Of a stretch of DNA of 64,000 nt, positions 8,101 through 17,232 are shown one piece after another. How positions within the stretch are numbered: the stretch's first letter is position 1; the number at the start of each line of letters is the position of its first letter. The DNA is from Candidatus Scalindua sp. (lineage in GTDB: Bacteria; Planctomycetota; Brocadiia; Brocadiales; Scalinduaceae), in assembly GCA_021776915.1 (NCBI GenBank), contig JAIQZU010000008.1:1-64000 (forward strand). Direction: 5' to 3'. The notes beneath the pieces were generated by a model. The model saw only the letters and a program-made list of their open reading frames with translations. It had not been told where the DNA came from and searched no databases. A program made the translations under genes and the position numbers.

Positions 8101-9116
8101 TTGACTCCTTGAATCTGATCCACCAGTATGTCCGCATCAGCAGGCATACCGGGTTTGAGTTCCATGTTGGGATTCGGTATTTCCACTTTTATCCGATAGA
8201 CAAGTTTGATTCGTTGTCTCTCGGTTTGAACGGTCTTCGGGGTAAATTCAGCTTGAGAAGAGATGAATGAGATGTGTCCCTTGTATACCTTGTCCGGATA
8301 GGTGTCAGTTAAGACATTCACCTGCTGTCCCACCTTTACCAGTCCCAGATCAGTCTCGTTTATATAAGCGCGTAGCCATACATTCTCAAGCTCGCCAACT
8401 GTAATGACTGGTGTTCCGGGGGCAACGTATTCTCCAGGCTCAACATTCCTGGACAGTACGATGCCGGAGAGTGGTGAAAAAAGTTTGGCATAGCCCAATC
8501 GAGTCCGGGCAAGTTTAAGCGATTCTTTAGCTTGCATGACTCTGGCCATCTCCTGCTCTATCGTTTCATTGCGGGGACCCTGCTTGACCAGCTTGAACTG
8601 CTCCTCAGCCTCCAGTAATCTGTTTAACGCAATCTCATAATCTCCCTCTGCGTGTGTATATTCTTCATCAGAGATCACTTTCTTTTTAAACAGATCTGCA
8701 GCCTTATGAAAATCTCTTTCCATATGTTCTTTATCTGCTTTTGCCGCCTTCATATTTGCATTAGCCGCAGAAATTTCTTCAGGACGTGAACCGGCCTCAA
8801 GTTCAGCCAGATTGGCCTGTGCCAGTTGCAGTTCTGCCTGTCTGATCGCTACTTCATCTTCCAGGTCTGAACTGTCCATGATAGCCACCATATCATCTTT
8901 TCTGATCAGTTCGCCTTCATCTACATACCGCTTGTCCACACGTCCTGAAATCCTGAAACTTACCTCTGCATCAGTAACCTCAATATTACCGGAGACACGA
9001 ATAATATTCAAATCATCTGGCGATTTACCTTGAAAGTACAGGTAAGCCAAGGCTGCCGCTATTAAGATTATAGGAATCAGACCTATTAACATCTTCATTT
9101 TTGTCTTCATCATCAT
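8097..9116 (-). CDS. HlyD-family periplasmic adaptor (YbhG-like)
   Basis: The product is 339 aa. An N-terminal anchor helix (residues 8-28) is followed by a lipoyl half ('VEVTDAEVSFRISGRV'-type strand) and 'VDEGELIRKDDMVA'. A long alpha-helical hairpin (about 75-205) precedes the second lipoyl half ('LFSPLSGIVLSRNVEPGEYV') and a beta-barrel. This is the membrane-fusion protein of the ABC-2 exporter, linking the inner-membrane permeases to an outer-membrane channel not encoded here. It is the first gene of the operon, its ATG preceded by TAAGGAGCA. Confidence 0.88.
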   Translation of the reverse strand: MMMKTKMKMLIGLIPIILIAAALAYLYFQGKSPDDLNIIRVSGNIEVTDAEVSFRISGRVDKRYVDEGELIRKDDMVAIMDSSDLEDEVAIRQAELQLAQANLAELEAGSRPEEISAANANMKAAKADKEHMERDFHKAADLFKKKVISDEEYTHAEGDYEIALNRLLEAEEQFKLVKQGPRNETIEQEMARVMQAKESLKLARTRLGYAKLFSPLSGIVLSRNVEPGEYVAPGTPVITVGELENVWLRAYINETDLGLVKVGQQVNVLTDTYPDKVYKGHISFISSQAEFTPKTVQTERQRIKLVYRIKVEIPNPNMELKPGMPADADILVDQIQGVK

Positions 9117-9304
9117 TGCTCCTTAGTGAATTACCATTCATATAACAAAGAAAAAAATATTTATACAAAACATAAAGTAAAGTATAAAAATTAATTTTTC
9201 TCGATTACAAAAATTCTACTCACACACTCAAACTAAATTTGATAAATTGATCGCTTAATGCGGATATACAATTGTAGATTTACTTTGTCATCATACACTC
9301 ATTG

Positions 9305-9844
9305 TCAGCTTGTACATGAGCTATTTCGCGTGCAACAGACGGTTTTGAGGACAATTATCAAAACAGAGATTAACCCTATGATACACATACCTGCAGATGG
9401 AATTGCCAGGAAGGACAGAGCCTCTTTTGCTGTTCCTGTACTACCAAGTCCCGGAGCTTTTAAAGCAGCAAACATCCAGAAAAGGGAATATCCCAGAGAA
9501 CCTAATCCTAAAAATATTGCTGTGATTTCTTTGTAAATCCATGTGGTTTTCATAAACATGAGAAGCAAAATGACAGCTAATGAAATTGCCCCCAGTCCAT
9601 TTGCGTGAAAATGAGCACGTTTAAAGTAAACCCATGATTTATCTGTAATCTTTTTCATTTTTACAGAATCACCTTCGTAAACAGTACCAAAGACAGCCTG
9701 TGCTTTCGCCTCCAAATGGCCTTTGATTTTGCCTTCGATAGCTCCAAAAAGACCTCCTGAAACAAATCCAAACAATAATGTAAGAAGTGATAAGAGAATG
9801 CCAATTCTTACAACCTTCATTTTCTCAATAATTTCATTTTCCAT
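9305..9844 (-). CDS. Four-helix membrane protein of unknown function
   Basis: The product is 179 aa with predicted helices at about 12-32, 80-97, 107-128 and 147-166. A ~45-residue loop after TM1 is rich in Lys/Glu, and 'YFKRAHFHANGLGAISL' places two histidines at the mouth of TM2. A Cys pair lies at the extreme C-terminus (TVCCTRNSSCTS). I do not recognise the family. It follows AAAAAAGGAGAAAGAA and sits between the exporter operon and a NapH-like ferredoxin. The 188-nt gap to the exporter suggests its own transcript. Confidence 0.7.
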   Translation of the reverse strand: MENEIIEKMKVVRIGILLSLLTLLFGFVSGGLFGAIEGKIKGHLEAKAQAVFGTVYEGDSVKMKKITDKSWVYFKRAHFHANGLGAISLAVILLLMFMKTTWIYKEITAIFLGLGSLGYSLFWMFAALKAPGLGSTGTAKEALSFLAIPSAGMCIIGLISVLIIVLKTVCCTRNSSCTS

Positions 9845-9959
9845 TTCTTTCTCCTTTTTTAAAAGCCAACATTACTTTGTATGTTGCTGCAATAAATAGT
9901 GTATTTTATTTATTATTACTTTCCTACATATCTTTTGCTTAACCGAACGCCTCACCCCT

Positions 9960-10895
9960 TCATCTTGCAAACCTTAAAGCTTTCTCCGGGCAGACCCCAA
10001 TACAGCGGCCGCATGCGAAACAATCAGGATGAAACCTTTTTTCATCAAGAATATATTGCACTGCAGGGCATGAACTCTTTTTAATACAGAGATTGCAATC
10101 CTTACAAATATGCCTGTTAACCTTTACTTTTACCAGAGAAAAGTGTTCCAATAACCATGTAAACAGACCAATAGGACAAACAACGTAGCAAAACGGTCTA
10201 AAGATAAACACGGCGGCAGTCAGCGTTACAAGTAGTACAACAATCGACAAGGCTTCAAATCTCCAGTGAAGAAAGTGAAATGGATTGAAGTAGTCGTAAA
10301 TACTCAACCCTGCCGTAAAGACAAGTGTTATAAAAGCCAGAAATATTGTAATTCGTATAGGGTTGGTTACAGTGAAAGGAAGCATAATCTTAAATCTTTT
10401 AGGTAAGGGTATATGGTTAAAGAGTTCCTGAATAGCTCCAATGGGACATGCCCAGCCACAAAAAAGTTTGTTACCTACCAGGCTGAACACTGCAATGAAA
10501 GCCAGAATTGTTAAAAATATAACTGGTACCTGTGCGCCGGCGTTCAGAAACAGGAAAGGCTTAGTAATAGCACAAACCGGACTTGGATGCAGTCCCATTC
10601 CCCATGCAAATCTACCTAAAGGCAATGCTGGGAATATTCCAAAGAAGCAGAATACTGCTCCCAATATTACTAACCGCAGATTCCGGTGTAGCCATGATTT
10701 CATCAAAAGTCCCATTCCAGTCAAACAAAAAATAGCGCTAACCCAGACACGCGGCAATAACAAGACATCAAAGAACCCCATAGACCTTCTGCCACCGCCA
10801 TCAGCCCAGATAACGTTCGTAATAAACAATAATAACAGGGCTGTAAAGGCTGATACTCGTATTATTTTACTAATATAGTCTGAAGTGCATTTCAT
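9960..10895 (-). CDS. NapH/CcoG-like membrane polyferredoxin
   Basis: The product is 311 aa with about five or six membrane helices. Two CxxxCP loops face the cytoplasmic side ('GWACPIGAIQE' and 'CYVVCPIGLF'), and a C-terminal pair of 4Fe-4S motifs is present (CxxCxxC...CP in 'CKDCNLCIKKSSCP' and CxxCxxCxxxCP in 'CFACGRCIGVCP'). The layout is that of NapH/RdxA/CcoG-type quinol-linked ferredoxin proteins. It probably relays electrons between the quinone pool and a periplasmic or membrane acceptor. No partner oxidoreductase lies next to it. Start follows GGAGGTGGGAG. Confidence 0.85.
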   Translation of the reverse strand: MKCTSDYISKIIRVSAFTALLLLFITNVIWADGGGRRSMGFFDVLLLPRVWVSAIFCLTGMGLLMKSWLHRNLRLVILGAVFCFFGIFPALPLGRFAWGMGLHPSPVCAITKPFLFLNAGAQVPVIFLTILAFIAVFSLVGNKLFCGWACPIGAIQELFNHIPLPKRFKIMLPFTVTNPIRITIFLAFITLVFTAGLSIYDYFNPFHFLHWRFEALSIVVLLVTLTAAVFIFRPFCYVVCPIGLFTWLLEHFSLVKVKVNRHICKDCNLCIKKSSCPAVQYILDEKRFHPDCFACGRCIGVCPEKALRFAR

Positions 10896-10934
10896 AATTC
10901 TCCCACCTCCATTTTAAGGACAGTGATAATTAAA

Positions 10935-11190
10935 TGTATAGAAATTTCAATGTTGTAACAAAATGTAGGGGCGTATAATTATACGCCCCTACGCAACGAC
11001 AAAAGTTGCCGAAGGCTTAACTTGATGCATAGGAATTTCAAAGTCGGCGGGTAAGAAACCCGCCCTACAAAAATATTAAATTATTACGCGTAGGTCGGGT
11101 TTCCCCGCCTGAATAGCGAAGTCAGGCAGGTTACCCGACACTTGTTATCAGAAAGAATGAAGATATAAAATTTCGCTGAGGCCCTAAAAA
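10935..11190 (+). repeat. Two abutting modular palindromic intergenic elements
   Basis: Element 1 (10935-11024) starts near 'ATAGAAATTTCAATGTTG', carries a perfect 28-bp palindrome at 10965-10992 built on GTAGGGGCGTATAA, and ends 'GTTGCCGAAGGCTTAACTTG'. Element 2 starts at once with 'GATGCATAGGAATTTCAA' and has a different core built from GTCGGG(T)AAG...CCCGCC inverted words. The same left end (TGCATAGGAATTTCAA) and right end (GCCGAAGGcyTAACTT) recur around other cores elsewhere in the window. The region up to 11431 otherwise contains no gene. Confidence 0.75.
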
Positions 11191-11288
11191 AGGGTTCACT
11201 TCTTTCTTTAACTCAACTATACAATAAGATAGTAAAAAGGCAATTGGACAAAGGTGGCATTTAACAATGTCTTTGGATGCTTTTTGGG

Positions 11289-11304
11289 TGCAACTATAGT
11301 TGCA
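11289..11304. promoter_or_regulatory. Perfect 16-bp palindrome, candidate operator
   Basis: TGCAACTATAGTTGCA is a perfect dyad, followed after six bases by a run of eight G. It lies in the gap between the LuxR-type regulator gene and the NapH-like gene, about 400 bp upstream of the latter. The symmetry suits a dimeric regulator, but no promoter boxes can be placed with confidence. Confidence 0.3.
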
Positions 11305-11431
11305 TTTTAGGGGGGGGCGAAATGCTACTGTTTGCCTGAATAAATAATATAATGAGAAGAGAATTTTGAATGGAGAGAAATGACATGGAAACTCCTAACG
11401 GTTAATGTATTTAAGTTTAAGAGCTTTTAGT

Positions 11432-12097
11432 CTATTTTAACCTCAAATCTTTCCTGCACTTTTGATTCATAATAAACACGCTTGAGTTTATAGCATATAG
11501 GGCAAGCTGTAACCTGTCGGAAACCCCCGTCTTCTTGTATATACGGCTTAAATGAGATTTCACCGCTTGTTCACTGATGTTCAGGGCCTTCTTTATCTCC
11601 TTGTTTGACGATCCATTGCAAACCAGCTTAACCACTTCTATTTCCCTGTCGGTCAGAGAATGTCCTTTGCTGCAGCTTTTACCTTTTAAGCCCGGAATTA
11701 TTTCAAGCAATTGTTTGTTTTCGATCCACAGCTCACCTGAGAGAACACACTCTATGGCCTTTTTTAAGAGAGGTAGGCCGGTATCCGGTGACAGGATTCC
11801 TGCAAGACCGCGTGAGATAAAACTTGTCAGACATTCATTTTCAATCTTTGGAAGACATCCGGTTCCAAGTAGGAGAATTCGCACCTTGTGTTTGTCGGAA
11901 ATATCATCAAATATAATACCGGAAAGTGTATTAAAATCAGTGATTAATAAATCATTATCTTCTTTAATTATTTCCCTGGGATTTGTGCTGACAGTAATGA
12001 CACTATCAGCTCCAAGGTCACACTCTTCCTGTAATAACCTTTTGATGCCTTCTCCAAACAAGTGATTGCAACAACCGATAGTAATTCTTAATGACAT
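11432..12097 (-). CDS. NarL/LuxR-type response regulator
   Basis: The product is 221 aa. The N-terminal ~125 residues look like a divergent receiver domain: 'RITIGCCNHLFGEGIKRLL', then 'DLLITDFNTLSG' whose Asp sits at the phosphoacceptor strand, and 'RILLLGTG'. Residues ~148-205 are a clear LuxR HTH ('LTDREIEVVKLVCNGSSNKE', 'SEQAVKSHLSRIYKKTGV'). The acidic pocket near the N-terminus is replaced by 'CCNH', so phosphorylation is doubtful; it may sense another signal. No kinase gene is adjacent. The downstream minus-strand genes include the NapH-like protein. Confidence 0.82.
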   Translation of the reverse strand: MSLRITIGCCNHLFGEGIKRLLQEECDLGADSVITVSTNPREIIKEDNDLLITDFNTLSGIIFDDISDKHKVRILLLGTGCLPKIENECLTSFISRGLAGILSPDTGLPLLKKAIECVLSGELWIENKQLLEIIPGLKGKSCSKGHSLTDREIEVVKLVCNGSSNKEIKKALNISEQAVKSHLSRIYKKTGVSDRLQLALYAINSSVFIMNQKCRKDLRLK

Positions 12098-12138
12098 AGA
12101 TATGTTTTTGTGGAAGATAAGAAGTAACTTTCAGGAAT

Positions 12139-12540
12139 TTATTTTAAACCATGTTCCTTGAAACAGTGGACATACTTTCTGTCAGTACCTTGAACGTGGT
12201 GAACCAGCCATTTCTTTAAATGTTCCAGTATTTCACACACAAGTTTAGAATCACCTTTAGATGCACTATCGAGGAAAGCCATTGTTTCGATGGAAAAACC
12301 CTGGTGTTCTTTTCTGTGATGTTCATAATCAGGATAATTGAACCGAACCATGTAAGCCTCTTCTAGTGCAAAATGGGTCTGAGCGTAATTGGTCATTTCA
12401 TTTAATATTTCTGTGATTTCTTTTGAATTGTCAATGTGTTGTCTTGCCGCAATTGCTTTGTTAATAATACCAATGAGCTGCTTATGTTCCTCATCGATTG
12501 TCGATATACCCACGCTGTATTTGTCATCCCATTCTATCAT
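12139..12540 (-). CDS. Bacteriohemerythrin
   Basis: The product is 133 aa, a single-domain protein with the full di-iron ligand set: His in 'DEEHKQL', His and Glu in 'THFALEEAYM', His residues in 'YEHHRKEHQGF', and His plus Asp in 'LVHHVQGTDRKY'. N-terminal 'WDDKYSVGISTIDEEHK' is the family signature. It binds O2 reversibly and may buffer or deliver oxygen, or sense NO. Start follows AAAGGTGATAAT. It sits between the regulator and the beta-CASP nuclease on the same strand. Confidence 0.93.
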   Translation of the reverse strand: MIEWDDKYSVGISTIDEEHKQLIGIINKAIAARQHIDNSKEITEILNEMTNYAQTHFALEEAYMVRFNYPDYEHHRKEHQGFSIETMAFLDSASKGDSKLVCEILEHLKKWLVHHVQGTDRKYVHCFKEHGLK

Positions 12541-12589
12541 ATTATCACCTTTACAACTTATGTCATTTATATGTCCTGTCGTGTCTCAT

Positions 12590-14002
12590 TTAATTCAGAA
12601 CATATTTATCCCCGCGTGACGGGCGTTCTGTGTTGAACCCCAGTTTCTGTTCTACCGCTTCTGCAAACGCCTTTGATACTTCCTCCTCTCCGTGCGTAAT
12701 GAATACTTTGCGGGGTGGATTGTTCTTAAATGCAGAAATCCATTGTAATAATTCATCTTTATCTGCGTGGGCGGAAAACCCATCGACTTTTATCACTTTC
12801 GCCTTTACCGGATAATGCCTACCATGTATCCGCACCGTTTCTGCACCATCTACAATTTGTCTACCAAGTGTCCCTATAGCCTGATAACCAACAAAAAGAA
12901 TTGTACATTCAGGTCGGCCGATGTTGTTTATAAGATGGTGTTTTACGCGGCCACCATTACACATACCTGATCCGGCAATAATAATTACTGAACCTCTGAT
13001 ATAGTTTATTGCTTTTGACTCATCTGCCGTCCTGCACAATTGTAATCCAGGCAAGTCACACGGATGCTTACCGCTACGAAGTAATTCCGCCGCTTCGTCA
13101 TCAAACAAGTCCGTATGATGACGAAAAACATCAGTAACTCTAATTGCCATAGGGCTATCGAGAAAAACCATAGTGTGTGATATCCGGTCCTGACGTAGAA
13201 GTTCGTTTAAGCGGTAAAGTACTTCCTGTGATCGTTCTATTGCAAAGCTTGGGATAATAACGTTTCCACCCTTATCTTTAGTATTATTGATAATATCGCT
13301 CAGGATTTCATGAATATCTGTGGCAGAAGAGGGAGTCACCTTATTGCCGTAAGTAGATTCCATCACAACATAATCGGCTTGATTAAATACCGTAGGATTT
13401 TGAAGAATCGGGGTATTATTTTTGCCTATATCACCGGAAAAGATAAGAGTTCTTTCTTCTCCATTGTTTTTTACACATAGCTTAATGTTTGCAGAACCGA
13501 GTATATGCCCAGCGTCATAAAACACTACATCGATACCGTTTCCCAGATCAAATGTTTGTTGATATTCAATAGAAGAAAAAAGTGGAAATGAAGCTTCGGC
13601 GTCTTCCTTCGTATACAAAGGGATTTCCGGATAGTTTCCTTTTCTGCGCTCGCGTTGATGTCGTCTTTGCTTAAATGCAGCGTCCTCTTCCTGTATTTTA
13701 GCCGAATCAAGGAGCACAATCTTTGCTATTTCAGTTGTTGCCGGTGTACAATAAATTCTACCTCTGAAACCTTCCTTGACTAATTTTGGTATGAGACCAC
13801 AATGGTCCAGATGGGCATGGGTTAATAATACCATGTCTATCTTGTCAGGTGATATATGAAACGGCTCCCAGTTCAGATTCTTTAATCCGCGCTCCTGGTA
13901 TAATCCGCAATCAATAAGCAGGCGGACGCCATTAACTTCAACAAGGTACTTTGATCCGGTCACGTTGCGAGCGGCGCCCAAAAAAGTTACACAAATTTCC
14001 AT
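12590..14002 (-). CDS. Metallo-beta-lactamase/beta-CASP RNA-processing nuclease
   Basis: The product is 470 aa. The MBL motif 'THAHLDHCG' (HxHxDH) is near residue 60, further metal ligands appear in 'GHILGSA' and 'SGDIGKN', and the beta-CASP domain (about 210-340) carries 'SMCNGGRVKHH'. The C-terminal 'RMMBL' segment has 'VDGFSAHADKDELLQW' and 'THGEEE'. It belongs to the Ysh1/CPSF73-like bacterial group that cleaves RNA endonucleolytically and/or 5'-exonucleolytically. All metal ligands are visible, so it should be active. Confidence 0.92.
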   Translation of the reverse strand: MEICVTFLGAARNVTGSKYLVEVNGVRLLIDCGLYQERGLKNLNWEPFHISPDKIDMVLLTHAHLDHCGLIPKLVKEGFRGRIYCTPATTEIAKIVLLDSAKIQEEDAAFKQRRHQRERRKGNYPEIPLYTKEDAEASFPLFSSIEYQQTFDLGNGIDVVFYDAGHILGSANIKLCVKNNGEERTLIFSGDIGKNNTPILQNPTVFNQADYVVMESTYGNKVTPSSATDIHEILSDIINNTKDKGGNVIIPSFAIERSQEVLYRLNELLRQDRISHTMVFLDSPMAIRVTDVFRHHTDLFDDEAAELLRSGKHPCDLPGLQLCRTADESKAINYIRGSVIIIAGSGMCNGGRVKHHLINNIGRPECTILFVGYQAIGTLGRQIVDGAETVRIHGRHYPVKAKVIKVDGFSAHADKDELLQWISAFKNNPPRKVFITHGEEEVSKAFAEAVEQKLGFNTERPSRGDKYVLN

Positions 14003-14020
14003 GTACCGTCTTCCATTTTT

Positions 14021-14315
14021 ATTTGATGCATAAGAAATTCAAAGTTTTGTTACTGTAGGGTGGGTTAATGACGAAGGACGAATCCACCAATAATAGATCG
14101 CAATTAAAGGTGTATTCGCTATCGCTTAATCCGCGTCCTTCTGGATTCCTTGCGAAAGCAAGGATTTGTTCCTCTCTTTCGAGAGGATTCCAGCCGTGTC
14201 AAAAGTCGCCGAAGGCCTTACTTGGTGTATAGGAATTTCAATGTTGTAACAAAATGTAGGGGCGTATAATTTTACGCCCCTACGCAACGACAAAAAGTCG
14301 TCGAAGATCTAACCT
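14021..14315 (+). repeat. Two abutting modular palindromic intergenic elements
   Basis: Element A (14021-14220) opens with 'TTGATGCATAAGAAATTCAA', carries a composite of two hairpin words at 14141-14193 (GGATTCCTTGCGAAAGCAAGG, then CCTCTCTTTCGAGAGGATTC), and ends 'AAAAGTCGCCGAAGGCCTTA'. Element B follows immediately with 'TATAGGAATTTCAATGTTG', a near-perfect copy of the 28-bp GTAGGGGCGTATAA palindrome (14256-14283), and an end 'AGTCGTCGAAGATCTAACC'. The gap 14003-14404 also includes a short frame near 14330 ('FFDEDGFIETYIYDKGK') that may be gene debris. Confidence 0.75.
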
Positions 14316-14404
14316 GTAAGTAACCGTACATTCTTTGATGAAGATGGCTTTATTGAAACGTATATTTATGATAAAGGCAAAGTAACAAGTGAGTATGCTG
14401 CCGG

Positions 14405-14752
14405 TTATTTTTTCTTCTTTGATGCTGTTTTTCTGGTAGTAGATTTTGTCTTTGGCTTCACTTTTGCTTTAGTTTTCGCCTTAGCCTTTTTCTGTGGTAT
14501 CGCCCTTGGCACACACACATTACTCTTACTCACAGCAACCCTTCCACAATTTTCACAGTAGTATTTAAGCTTGAGAACTTTGGGGGCGCAAACATGTATT
14601 GTATCTGTCTCTACTGCTCCGCAATAATCACAAACAACAGTCTTTTTCTGTGGGACAGGGGTACACAAATGTCCTTTTGCAGTAGTAACCCTTCCACATG
14701 TTTTACAGGTATATACTTTCTTGCCGGTCTTCTTTGTTGTCCTGGCGGCCAT
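14405..14752 (-). CDS. Triple zinc-knuckle protein with Lys-rich tail
   Basis: The product is 115 aa. Three repeats of CxxCGx(8)C occur ('CKTCGRVTTAKGHLC', 'CDYCGAVETDTIHVC', 'CENCGRVAVSKSNVC'), the last Cys of each preceding a Pro-rich linker. The tail from about residue 85 is almost entirely Lys/Ala/Thr, resembling histone-H1-like nucleic-acid-binding tails. I infer a zinc-binding nucleic-acid or ribosome-associated protein. No named family recognised. Start follows AAAGGAGAAAAC. Confidence 0.78.
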   Translation of the reverse strand: MAARTTKKTGKKVYTCKTCGRVTTAKGHLCTPVPQKKTVVCDYCGAVETDTIHVCAPKVLKLKYYCENCGRVAVSKSNVCVPRAIPQKKAKAKTKAKVKPKTKSTTRKTASKKKK

Positions 14753-14808
14753 GTTTTCTCCTTTCAGTTAAGTATTAATCTCTGAATAATCCTGAGTTAG
14801 AATTTCAA

Positions 14809-15033
14809 TCAGTGACCCTTCATTCCACAACAACCTGTGCCGCAAGAGCCGGGTGATGACGGCATGCCACCTCCACCTGATTCTGTTACAGATGATGAAT
14901 TACTTGCAAATACCGAGAAGAGTTTTTCTAACGATTTTCCTCCACAATTCGGGCAAACTACCTTTTCATTATTCCTTTGCAATATCTCAAAACTTTTTTC
15001 ACATTTACTACATTTGTATTCGTATAACGGCAT
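14809..15033 (-). CDS. FmdB-type zinc-ribbon protein
   Basis: The product is 74 aa. It begins 'MPLYEYKCSKCEKSFEILQ', then 'VVCPNCGGKSLEKLFS', the canonical CxxC...CxxC zinc ribbon of the FmdB/CxxC_CxxC_SSSS family. The tail is Ser/Gly-rich and ends with a Cys cluster (SCGTGCCGMKGH). Some members are putative transcription regulators, but the role is generally unknown. Ribosome site is GAAGGAGGGAAG. It is the second zinc-ribbon gene in tandem. Confidence 0.85.
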   Translation of the reverse strand: MPLYEYKCSKCEKSFEILQRNNEKVVCPNCGGKSLEKLFSVFASNSSSVTESGGGGMPSSPGSCGTGCCGMKGH

Positions 15034-15290
15034 ATATTACTTCCCTCCTTCAAATTTACGTTATTTATGGATTTATTTTCTTTTATGGTTTTCCTCTTAA
15101 GTACCTCAAAATCTTTTGGTACAGATAACACTTATTACAATTTGTAAACAAACATGTCTATGTCTTTATGGTAAGAAAAGAGACACATTTGTCAATCAAA
15201 AACCACATTCAATTTCTGCCGGTACATATAAATCCATTGTTGGTGGATTCGCTTCACCCCGCTGAGCGTGGCTTCGCTTCCCCGGACAAA
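15034..15290. other. Intergenic stretch without recognised features
   Basis: About 250 bases of AT-rich sequence carry no supportable gene. The right part ('gcttcaccccgctgagcgtggcttcgcttcccc') has GC-rich inverted words similar in style to other intergenic repeats here. Confidence 0.4.
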
Positions 15291-15352
15291 AAACGCAGGC
15301 TAAAGCCAGCGGCTACAACGGCATGTAATATAAAATCGCTCAATTTAGGTTA
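15291..15352 (+). repeat. Short dispersed repeat 'AAACGCAGGCT ... ATAAAATCGCTCAATTTAGGTT'
   Basis: The words AAACGCAGGCT and TGTAATATAAAATCGCTCAAT recur in the same order and orientation at 21317-21366 (AAACGCAGGCT, then TGTACAATATAAAATTGCTC). Spacing differs and only the ends are conserved, as in a modular intergenic element. The right end touches the stop codon of the ABC-F gene. Confidence 0.5.
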
Positions 15353-17206
15353 GAATAGTTTCTCTTCCATCTCAAATACACTTTTCTCCTTCTCGTATTT
15401 TTCGCTTGTCTCCTCCAGCTCTTTGTATAGTGTGTCAGTTTGAGTGCGTGTTTGCTTAAGTGATTTAGACAATCTTGAGATAGTATTTCCATCTTGTTCA
15501 TGGGATGCCTTAATCAATGCCTGTGTATCGTTATGAAGCTGTTGTTCAAGTTTTTCTATAGTTTTTTCAATATTCTTGATTTCCTGTTGGTAGGGGGTCA
15601 GGGTTTTTGAACGCCTGGCAATAAACCCGGCACGCCACTTTCTTTTATCTTTCATATTAAGGATTTTCTCTGGTTTCTCCTGTTGCCTTGAAGATGGTTT
15701 CATAATTTTAGCGCCTTCCTGATCGTCCCAGCCAATCTGTTCAAGAAATTGAGCGTATGTTCCGTTGAAGAAGAATATTCTATCATGGTGAAATACGATT
15801 AACTTGTTCGCTATCCTGTGGAGAATATGTTCATTATGTGTAACCATAAGCACTGCGCCGTCGAAGTTGTCAATAGCGTCCATCATGGCTTCGCATGATT
15901 GCATATCAAGGTGGTGAGTTGGTTCGTCAAGTAAAAGAAGATTGGCCGGAGCTACGAGTAGCTTTCCCAACAGGGTTCTGCATTTTTCACCACCGGATAG
16001 TACTTTTATTTTTTTTAGAGCGCTGTCTCCGGAGAACATCATTGCGCCACAGATGTCTCTAACTCTCTTTCTGTCAATGTTTGAGATACCGGAGGCAATT
16101 TCTTCATCGACCGAGAGATTATTGTTAAGGTTTGCAGTATTGGCTTGCTCATAATATCCGATTTTCGTCTGTGGGTGATTTCTGACTTTTCCTTCCCTGG
16201 GAGATAAAATTCCGGCTAATATTTTCAGCAGGGTTGTCTTGCCTTTTCCATTCTTTCCGATAATGCATATCTTGTCATTGCTCTCTACGCTAAAGCTAAG
16301 GTGGTCTATCAGTGGTGAATCCATGCCGTTATAAGAAAAAGTTATATCCTGTGCCTCCTGAATACATTTGGCGGGAAATGGAGCAGCGTTGAATGAGAAT
16401 GAGAGTGTGGTTATTTTTTCAAGTTTTTTCAATACCTTCTGTTTTTCAAGGGACTTTATACGCGATTGTACCAGACTGGCGTGCCGCGCCTTGGCTCTGA
16501 AACTGTTTATGAATTGTTCCGCCTGCTTGCGTTTTTTTTCATCGTTGAGACGCCGCTTTTCATGTACTTCGTCTTCCATTGAAACCCGGTCGTAATAATC
16601 CTGTGTGGTTCCCGCAATCTTTTTGATTTTATAACGTTGAATACCCATGATGTGCGTGGCGACGCTGTCCATAAATCCCCTGTCATGGCTTATGATGATA
16701 ATTTCATTCTTCCAGTTATTCAGAAAATTAATCAGCCAGCGTATGGAAACAATGTCCAGAAAATTTGTCGGTTCATCAAGCAGAAGCAGGTTAGGGTCTG
16801 AAACCAGAACCTTTGTAAGGTTCAGCCTGATCTGGAAGCCTCCTGAAAATTCTGCGGGGTTACGGTTGAAATCATCTTCGGAAAAACCCAGGCCTGAAAG
16901 TACTTTTTTCACCTTCCAGTCATCCGCCTTCTGGTCATCAGGAAGACCACAACAACCTTCCTCAAGTACCGTCGGCATGGAAAAATTAATGTGTTGGTTC
17001 AAATATCCTACACGGTAATTATTCGGGATTGCAATTATACCCTCATCGTATTCCTCCTGTCCTGTGAGCATACGAAACAAAGTAGTCTTACCGTGACCAT
17101 TCCGGCCTACCAGGCCAATTCGTTCACGTGGGCTGAGGTTGAAGGATATCTTGTCAAAGACAACCTGATCGGTATATTGTTTGCTCAAGTATTGCACTGA
17201 AATCAT
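15350..17206 (-). CDS. ABC-F family ATPase
   Basis: The product is 618 aa without membrane segments. Two ABC domains: Walker A 'GRNGHGKTT' and 'GKNGKGKTT', signatures 'FSGGFQIR' and 'LSGGEKCR', Walker B 'LLLLDEPTNFLD' and 'LLLLDEPTHHLD'. An inter-domain linker rich in charged helix ('RRLNDEKKRKQAEQF') corresponds to the P-site tRNA interaction motif. A C-terminal coiled coil (about 540-618) is present. ABC-F proteins act on ribosomes, in translation quality control or antibiotic protection. Both ATP sites are intact. The HAD gene 26 nt upstream is probably co-transcribed. Confidence 0.92.
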   Translation of the reverse strand: MISVQYLSKQYTDQVVFDKISFNLSPRERIGLVGRNGHGKTTLFRMLTGQEEYDEGIIAIPNNYRVGYLNQHINFSMPTVLEEGCCGLPDDQKADDWKVKKVLSGLGFSEDDFNRNPAEFSGGFQIRLNLTKVLVSDPNLLLLDEPTNFLDIVSIRWLINFLNNWKNEIIIISHDRGFMDSVATHIMGIQRYKIKKIAGTTQDYYDRVSMEDEVHEKRRLNDEKKRKQAEQFINSFRAKARHASLVQSRIKSLEKQKVLKKLEKITTLSFSFNAAPFPAKCIQEAQDITFSYNGMDSPLIDHLSFSVESNDKICIIGKNGKGKTTLLKILAGILSPREGKVRNHPQTKIGYYEQANTANLNNNLSVDEEIASGISNIDRKRVRDICGAMMFSGDSALKKIKVLSGGEKCRTLLGKLLVAPANLLLLDEPTHHLDMQSCEAMMDAIDNFDGAVLMVTHNEHILHRIANKLIVFHHDRIFFFNGTYAQFLEQIGWDDQEGAKIMKPSSRQQEKPEKILNMKDKRKWRAGFIARRSKTLTPYQQEIKNIEKTIEKLEQQLHNDTQALIKASHEQDGNTISRLSKSLKQTRTQTDTLYKELEETSEKYEKEKSVFEMEEKLF

Positions 17207-17232
17207 AATTTTATATCCACGAAAACACTCAT

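Noticed and set aside
14330-14400. Short plus frame 'FFDEDGFIETYIYDKGK'
   Set aside because: Looks like a protein fragment but is bounded by a stop upstream and by the zinc-knuckle gene downstream; insufficient to call.
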